The translations under genes were made by a program, and so were the position numbers. The notes beneath the pieces were generated by a model, which saw only the letters and a program-made list of their open reading frames with translations, searched no databases and was not told the origin of the DNA. A stretch of 9,087 nucleotides of DNA from Clostridiales bacterium (GTDB lineage: Bacteria > Bacillota > Clostridia > Lachnospirales > Lachnospiraceae), in NCBI GenBank assembly GCA_019423835.1, contig JAHZAR010000083.1, positions 2,316 through 11,402 on the forward strand. Reading direction: 5' to 3'. Numbering within the stretch: position 1 is the stretch's first letter; the number at the start of each line of letters is the position of its first letter. Positions 6,120 to 9,087 of the stretch are shown piece after piece.

Positions 6120-6139
6120 AAAAACAGCCTGCCTGTTAT
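6120..6139 (-). repeat. 20-bp direct repeat, copy nearer the metallopeptidase-like gene
   Basis: Second perfect copy of the 20-bp unit. Its T run on the minus strand has six bases. The spacing of 63 bp is a multiple of three, so any frame crossing both copies shows the same short peptide twice (ITGRLFF on the minus strand, NSLPV on the plus strand). Confidence 0.85.
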
Positions 6140-6243
6140 GGCCGGCTGCATAAGAGAAAAGGATACTGTGGCACCCATGAAAACTTCTTATAGCCTCTGG
6201 GAGCCGTTTTTTTCTGTCGTGTGGAGATTTTATTACCCACGCA

Positions 6244-6264
6244 TAAAACAGGCTGAAAAGCCCG
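6244..6264 (-). terminator. Possible terminator after the metallopeptidase-like gene
   Basis: On the minus strand CGGGCT and AGCCTG pair (six pairs including one G-T) around TTTC, followed by TTTTAT. The stem is short and the T run only four bases, so it would be weak. Read on the plus strand the same stem has a GAAA tetraloop. It begins about 40 bases after the stop of the upstream gene. Confidence 0.35.
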
Positions 6265-6294
6265 ATTTGCCGTAACCCTGGCTGGGAGATATGT

Positions 6295-6306
6295 GGATCA
6301 CCTCCT
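6295..6306 (-). promoter_or_regulatory. Orphan, near-perfect Shine-Dalgarno site
   Basis: AGGAGGTGATCC overlaps the TAG stop of the metallopeptidase-like gene and is complementary to the 3' end of 16S rRNA over about 12 bases. No ATG, GTG or TTG lies at a normal distance downstream (ACATATCTCCC follows). Either the gene it served has been displaced by the structured element, or it drives a rare ATA/ATC start, or it is a ribosome-standby or regulatory site. The sequence is certain; the interpretation is open. Confidence 0.6.
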
Positions 6307-6622
6307 AGAGAATATCCAGGCTCTGGAAGATCTGAAAAATCTTAGGACTGTTGATTGCCAAAAGATTTGTTAAATCTTCATTATGTGCCCAGTCATCCGC
6401 ACCCATTTCATACATCGCACAATGGATAATCTCGTGCCTGTACACTTCTTTGGCTCTTTGGACTTTTTCTTCATGGTCCGCATCATCGTCAAGCATCTTG
6501 TCGATCGGACGGATATGGATTTCTTTCTTGTAAAATCTTGCCTCTCCGTCATATTTGGTATCTTCCAGATCAAAGAAAACACCGTATTCTGTTCCCAGAA
6601 TATTTACCTTGCAGTCTTGCAT
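6305..6622 (-). CDS. Small zinc metallopeptidase-like (zincin) protein
   Basis: The product of 105 residues carries HEIIH at 63-67, the HExxH zinc site of zincins, preceded by a helix-like EEKVQRAKEVYR. It is followed by AHNEDLTNLLA (79-89), in which E82 could be the third zinc ligand. An N-terminal beta-rich part (CKVNILGTEYGVFF, then EARFYKKEIHIRP) resembles the strands before the active helix in minimal phage zincins. It has no signal peptide or membrane segment. Possible roles are processing of a phage protein, attack on a host factor, or a non-catalytic structural domain. I prefer the ATG at 6622, because AGAGGA lies nine bases upstream; the ATG at 6640 would give 111 residues and a 4-bp overlap with the upstream stop but has no good ribosome site. 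The motif is clear; activity and target are unknown. Confidence 0.75.
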   Translation of the reverse strand: MQDCKVNILGTEYGVFFDLEDTKYDGEARFYKKEIHIRPIDKMLDDDADHEEKVQRAKEVYRHEIIHCAMYEMGADDWAHNEDLTNLLAINSPKIFQIFQSLDIL

Positions 6623-6636
6623 GTCAAAGTTTCCTC

Positions 6637-7308
6637 TCATACATTTTTCTGAAACTCCTGTTTTTCAGGCTCTTCTTCTGGCTTTGCTCCAGCTTCTATG
6701 AGTTGCATCTCCGGATCAGCAATCATCCAATCTTCTGCAAGACAATCTCGAATTGAAGGAACCCACATGGCATGTGACCCTTCCACTGTATTGATCTGGA
6801 GATACGGGTCGCATTTGAACAGGTCGCCTTCTTTAATCCCCCACACCTCTGCTGTCTGCTTGTTGCAAGGAATTCCATCCGGGTAACCTTTCTGATATGC
6901 AACAGATAATCCTTTCCCGTTCCATCCGCGTCGGGTCATCCGAACTCCTTGTTTCATCAGTTGCAATGCGCATCCAAAGTTAAAATCGTAGTTTTCACCT
7001 TCTGTATAGTCTTCGATCACATCGATTCCATATTCTATCGCACACTCATTCTCAATGCGGCAACCTCTCGCTTCTTCCCATCCTGGAGCGAAATATGCCA
7101 CATCTGCCGTGGCAAGTAGTTCAATAGATTTTGCTAAATACCAAAGAGGCTTAGCATCCGCCGGAGCGCCTCTGAAGAAAGAATCAATAACCTCTACTTC
7201 TTGTCCTGCAAATTTTTCTTTCACACTTTCTATTGCTTTACTTCTGGCCTCAAGGATTTCTTCATCTGTTTTCCCTTTCATTGGCTGACTAATAAATAAT
7301 CTAACCAT
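6637..7308 (-). CDS. DUF4406-like + DUF2829/Tad2-like two-domain protein (candidate anti-Thoeris sponge)
   Basis: Of 223 residues, 1-99 form a Rossmann-like domain related to DUF4406 / nucleoside 2-deoxyribosyltransferase-like proteins (FISQPMKGKTDEEI at 5-18, ADVAYFAPGWEEARGC at 68-83, then a conserved Glu near 86). Residues about 107-198 match DUF2829, now known as Tad2 (NFGCALQLMKQGVRMTRRGW at 110-129, NGKGL at 130-134, DPYLQI at 167-172, AMWVPSIRDCLAEDWMI at 180-196). Tad2 proteins bind the cyclic-ADP-ribose-type signal of Thoeris and so block defence. The last 25 residues are acidic and probably disordered. I start at 7308, where GGAGGT lies seven bases upstream, not at 7323. It overlaps the upstream gene by 8 bp. 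The Tad2 match is confident by motif; signal binding here, and any activity of the first domain, are inferred. Confidence 0.85.
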   Translation of the reverse strand: MVRLFISQPMKGKTDEEILEARSKAIESVKEKFAGQEVEVIDSFFRGAPADAKPLWYLAKSIELLATADVAYFAPGWEEARGCRIENECAIEYGIDVIEDYTEGENYDFNFGCALQLMKQGVRMTRRGWNGKGLSVAYQKGYPDGIPCNKQTAEVWGIKEGDLFKCDPYLQINTVEGSHAMWVPSIRDCLAEDWMIADPEMQLIEAGAKPEEEPEKQEFQKNV

Positions 7309-7600
7309 CCGTCTGACCTCCATCTACTTTTTCATACATCTCACGGAAATTATCCCGAGGGATCACCTGTATGTTTCCCAAAACATCCCGTACAATATAA
7401 TCCCCATTTTGGGCTCTGTCCCTCCTGGTAGGGGAACGGATACTGCAACCATAAACATGGCTGCTCCCATCCACGATTACCCGGTCAATGAATATTTCTT
7501 CCCGGTCAACTGCATTGATGAACCATTCCGGGGCCGTCAGCTCCGCATCCTCCGTAAATTCAAAAGCATCCACATCGGGATGTCTGCACCTGTATACCAT
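7301..7600 (-). CDS. Small phage protein with C-terminal GDYIVR motif, unknown role
   Basis: The 99-residue product follows a pattern I know from many small phage proteins: a start with a short strand then 'AFxxT' (DAFEFTEDAELTAPEWFINA, 11-30), a middle strand (RVIVDGSSHVYG), then NGDYIVRDVLGNIQVIPRDNF and MYEKV at the end. In relatives the tail reads roughly 'GDYIIxGvxGExYPcxpdiFxxtYe'. These are usually found in accessory or early regions and have no proven function. The gene has GGAGG about eight bases before the ATG, and its last codons carry the ribosome site and start of the Tad2-like gene, implying coupled translation. That could mean a shared job, or merely co-transfer. Family resemblance is moderate and function unknown. 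Confidence 0.72.
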   Translation of the reverse strand: MVYRCRHPDVDAFEFTEDAELTAPEWFINAVDREEIFIDRVIVDGSSHVYGCSIRSPTRRDRAQNGDYIVRDVLGNIQVIPRDNFREMYEKVDGGQTDG

Positions 7601-7614
7601 ATGTTTTTCCTCCC

Positions 7615-7920
7615 TTACTCGACAAATCCGTTATTCCTTTCGTACTGCAAGCATTTTGCCATTTCTTTCACAGTTCTGAGCATCTGGTCGTACCGAATCT
7701 GGAGCAGCAGGTAATCCTGTTCAGCGCTGTTGTGCTCATCCATGGCGTTTTCCAGTCTGGAAACCACCGCTTTCAGCTCCTGATTCTCACAGCTGAGCTT
7801 GTCTATCTCACTCTTATATTTCTCCTCTGCCTTATCTGCCGCATTGCAAAGCAGGGAATCATATTCTTCACGGGTCATTTCGACAATTTCTTCATCGCTC
7901 CTATATTTCTTAAACTGCAT
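7615..7920 (-). CDS. Small coiled-coil protein, unknown role
   Basis: A mostly helical protein of 101 residues. After a short N-terminus (MQFKKYRSDEEIVEMTREEY) it shows heptad-like spacing from about 30 to 75 (KAEEKYKSEIDKLSCENQEL, then KAVVSRLENAMDEHNSAEQD), ending with KEMAKCLQYERNNGFVE. I do not recognise a family. It lies five bases after the minor head protein stop, with AAGGAG ten bases before its ATG, as the first gene of the cassette. It could be a dimeric accessory protein, a structural linker or a regulator. That it is coding is supported by spacing, ribosome site and the helical composition; nothing more can be said. Confidence 0.68.
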   Translation of the reverse strand: MQFKKYRSDEEIVEMTREEYDSLLCNAADKAEEKYKSEIDKLSCENQELKAVVSRLENAMDEHNSAEQDYLLLQIRYDQMLRTVKEMAKCLQYERNNGFVE

Positions 7921-7925
7921 CTATG

Positions 7926-9087
7926 TTATGCTCCTTTCTTCGCGGCCCATACTGCTTTCTGGCTCACAGACCGGTTAAATCCAATGATCTTACCGGAACT
8001 GTCCTTATGTGCTACCACCTGCGTCCTAGAGGTGTCTACCGTCCGGTTCGTCTGCTTGCAGAACTCCTTGAGCTGCTTCTCCTTGTCTTTCAGCTTCACG
8101 CTCTCCTTCTGGAATTCCCCGGTCAGGTATTCCTCCAGGGCCTTGTCCTCTTTCATCGCCGCATCATAGGAAGACAGGATTCTCTTATACTCCCGGATCT
8201 TCCGTTCCATGCTGCGCTGGATCTGGCTGCACTCATAATCTGTCAGCTTCTTCCCACCGTATTCAAACCGCCTCGCATCGTACCATTCCAATTTTTCCTT
8301 TGTGTAGGCCGGCTTCGAAATACCCATGAAGTAGGGATAAAAGCTATGGCGGCAGTTGACACCGCATAAGCCCCCGGCTGTCCCATATCCGGTAGCTTCT
8401 GCAAAGTTGGGATAACCTGGCGCGTCCCCATCAATCTTGAACACACGGCCCTGCCATACTGAGTGGGTGGGCCTTGCCCCTGCATGGGCGGATGTCTCAT
8501 AATATTCTGCCCCGAGATCTTTGGAGTACATCTCCGTCATGGTCGCCGCCGTCTGGTTCACTCCGGTGAGCACGGACATCCGGATTGCGGAATCCAGCAT
8601 CATACTCCCGCCTTTCTGGTATGTCACCTGCGCCCCGTCTGCGGCCGCATACCGGATTGCCTGCCGGATCGCCTCCTGATACGAAAACGCCCCGGAAGTC
8701 ACCTTCATGTATGCCATGTTGGTTGCCTCCAGGTACAAGTTCTGAGCGGTTGCCCCTGTCGTCATCGTCAGGTTGTTCACGGCCCCCTGTGTTTTCTGTA
8801 TCGCCGCCAGGAGCTGTTCTGACATGGCATCTGAGAGTTTCACAGATATATTTTCCATGCCAGCATCCAAAAGAGGCTTCGCATCATACTCTATGCTTTT
8901 CAGCCCGGCCTCCCGGAACAGCCTTTCTATCTCCTGATCGGATTCACTGGTGATAGATGCCACCTGCTCCACGATACGGTTTAGGATCACCCCTGCCTCC
9001 TCCAACTGCTGAGCCTGCCACTTTGCTGTCGCCGTTACTTTCCCGGTTTTCACAATCCGGCGGGCTATATCTTCCACGATGGAAACA
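7926..9087 (-). CDS. Minor head protein, Phage_min_cap2 / MuF-like (N-terminus beyond the window)
   Basis: This protein is usually encoded after the portal, sits inside the procapsid and is thought to act in head assembly or be delivered with the DNA. The visible 386 or so codons remain open at the window edge. The GTG at 9077 is probably internal, since EDIARRIVKTGKVTATAKWQ is a typical internal segment of the family. The first 300 residues are largely helical (SITSESDQEIERLFREAGLK near 41-60 counted from that GTG). The MuF-like core follows: AHAGARPTHSVWQGRVFKID (197-216), then TGYGTAGGLCGVNCRHSFYP (229-248) with the conserved G-x-NCRH. The C-terminal 90 residues are charged helices. Only its 5' end is missing. 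The family call is confident from the HAGARPxH and NCRH motifs. Confidence 0.9.
   Translation of the reverse strand, partial: VSIVEDIARRIVKTGKVTATAKWQAQQLEEAGVILNRIVEQVASITSESDQEIERLFREAGLKSIEYDAKPLLDAGMENISVKLSDAMSEQLLAAIQKTQGAVNNLTMTTGATAQNLYLEATNMAYMKVTSGAFSYQEAIRQAIRYAAADGAQVTYQKGGSMMLDSAIRMSVLTGVNQTAATMTEMYSKDLGAEYYETSAHAGARPTHSVWQGRVFKIDGDAPGYPNFAEATGYGTAGGLCGVNCRHSFYPYFMGISKPAYTKEKLEWYDARRFEYGGKKLTDYECSQIQRSMERKIREYKRILSSYDAAMKEDKALEEYLTGEFQKESVKLKDKEKQLKEFCKQTNRTVDTSRTQVVAHKDSSGKIIGFNRSVSQKAVWAAKKGA

Larger units (their letters stand above)
5962..6294. repeat. Structured, repeat-rich intergenic element with no confident gene
   Basis: About 330 bp lie between the metallopeptidase-like gene and the scaffold, the only gap of its kind in the window. 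It holds two identical 20-bp repeats (6057-6076 and 6120-6139). Between them are 7-bp inverted arms at 6086-6092 and 6104-6110. Adjacent hairpins lie at 5968-5983 (GTCTG/CAGAC) and 5984-6032 (outer arms AACTGCT/AGCAGTT, inner CGTGCG/CGCACG). A further stem with a tetraloop lies at 6249-6264. The only candidate minus-strand ORF is 44 codons at 6178-6044, a hydrophobic peptide containing ITGRLFF twice, without a clear ribosome site. Possible identities are a dispersed repeat, a structured RNA, or a leader of the scaffold-capsid mRNA. I see no convincing promoter. My unverified recollection is that similar conceptual peptides recur among hypothetical proteins of Lachnospiraceae. Confidence 0.6.

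Noticed and set aside
6057..6139. CRISPR array suggested by repeated 20-mers
   Set aside because: Only two copies exist, with a 43-bp interval that itself forms a hairpin, and no cas genes are nearby.
5880..6275. Plus-strand open frame of 131 codons over the structured element
   Set aside because: It starts inside the scaffold gene on the opposite strand and gains its apparent repeat from the 20-bp DNA repeats, so I treat it as a by-product of the element.
7309..7323. Upstream ATG of the Tad2-like gene (five extra residues)
   Set aside because: The GGAGGT lies inside it and serves the ATG at 7308; homologous domains begin at the MxRLFISQPM segment.
9075..9077. GTG at 9077 as the true start of the minor head protein
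   Set aside because: The frame stays open to the window edge, and the sequence after the GTG is internal to the family; the real start must lie beyond 9087.
1..9087. tRNA, rRNA, transposase or integrase genes and an attachment site
   Set aside because: I looked for them on both strands and saw no cloverleaf, rRNA segment or recombinase motif.

Overview
The window is part of the head-to-tail structural module of a tailed phage of siphovirus type, most likely a prophage of a low- to mid-GC Firmicute. The gene families (Gp20-type scaffold, a 287-aa major capsid protein, DUF6673 and Gp15 tail chaperones, a TP901-type tape measure) and their order fit phages of gut Clostridia, Lachnospiraceae being my best guess. 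That assignment is by recognition only, with no database search. Every supported gene lies on the minus strand, so the window reads from high to low coordinates. The packed spacing (1- to 8-bp overlaps, Shine-Dalgarno sites inside the preceding gene) suggests one long late operon. Terminase and portal would lie beyond 9087, and the rest of the tail below position 1.

Layout in transcription order: (1) 9087-7926, minor head protein (Phage_min_cap2/MuF-like), truncated at its N-terminus by the window edge. (2) 7920-6305, a cassette of four small genes that are not standard head genes: a coiled-coil protein, a small protein with a GDYIV motif, a two-domain DUF4406-like + DUF2829/Tad2-like protein (a candidate anti-Thoeris signal sponge), and a mini zinc metallopeptidase-like protein. 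Sampled blocks here are clearly more AT-rich than the flanking head genes. (3) 6304-5935, about 370 bp without a confident gene, dense in direct repeats and hairpins, with an orphan, almost perfect Shine-Dalgarno site at its upstream edge. (4) 5934-4396, scaffold and major capsid protein, then a hairpin. (5) 4325-2397, a small coiled-coil protein and the head-tail joining proteins; the tail completion gene seems to need a -1 frameshift at a GGGAAAG heptamer to use its good ribosome binding site. (6) 2400-1885, major tail protein, followed by a second strong hairpin. (7) 1848-803, the two tail assembly chaperones; 806-630, a 58-aa Com-like zinc-ribbon protein; 580-1, start of the tape measure protein.

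How they work together: the minor head protein, scaffold and capsid protein build the procapsid. The connector, stopper and tail-completion proteins close the head and accept the tail. The chaperones, tape measure and tail tube protein build the tail. The cassette between minor head protein and scaffold looks like cargo (moron) DNA carrying a likely counter-defence gene. The observations most worth a second look are the Tad2-like fusion, the structured repeat element, and the possible programmed -1 frameshift.
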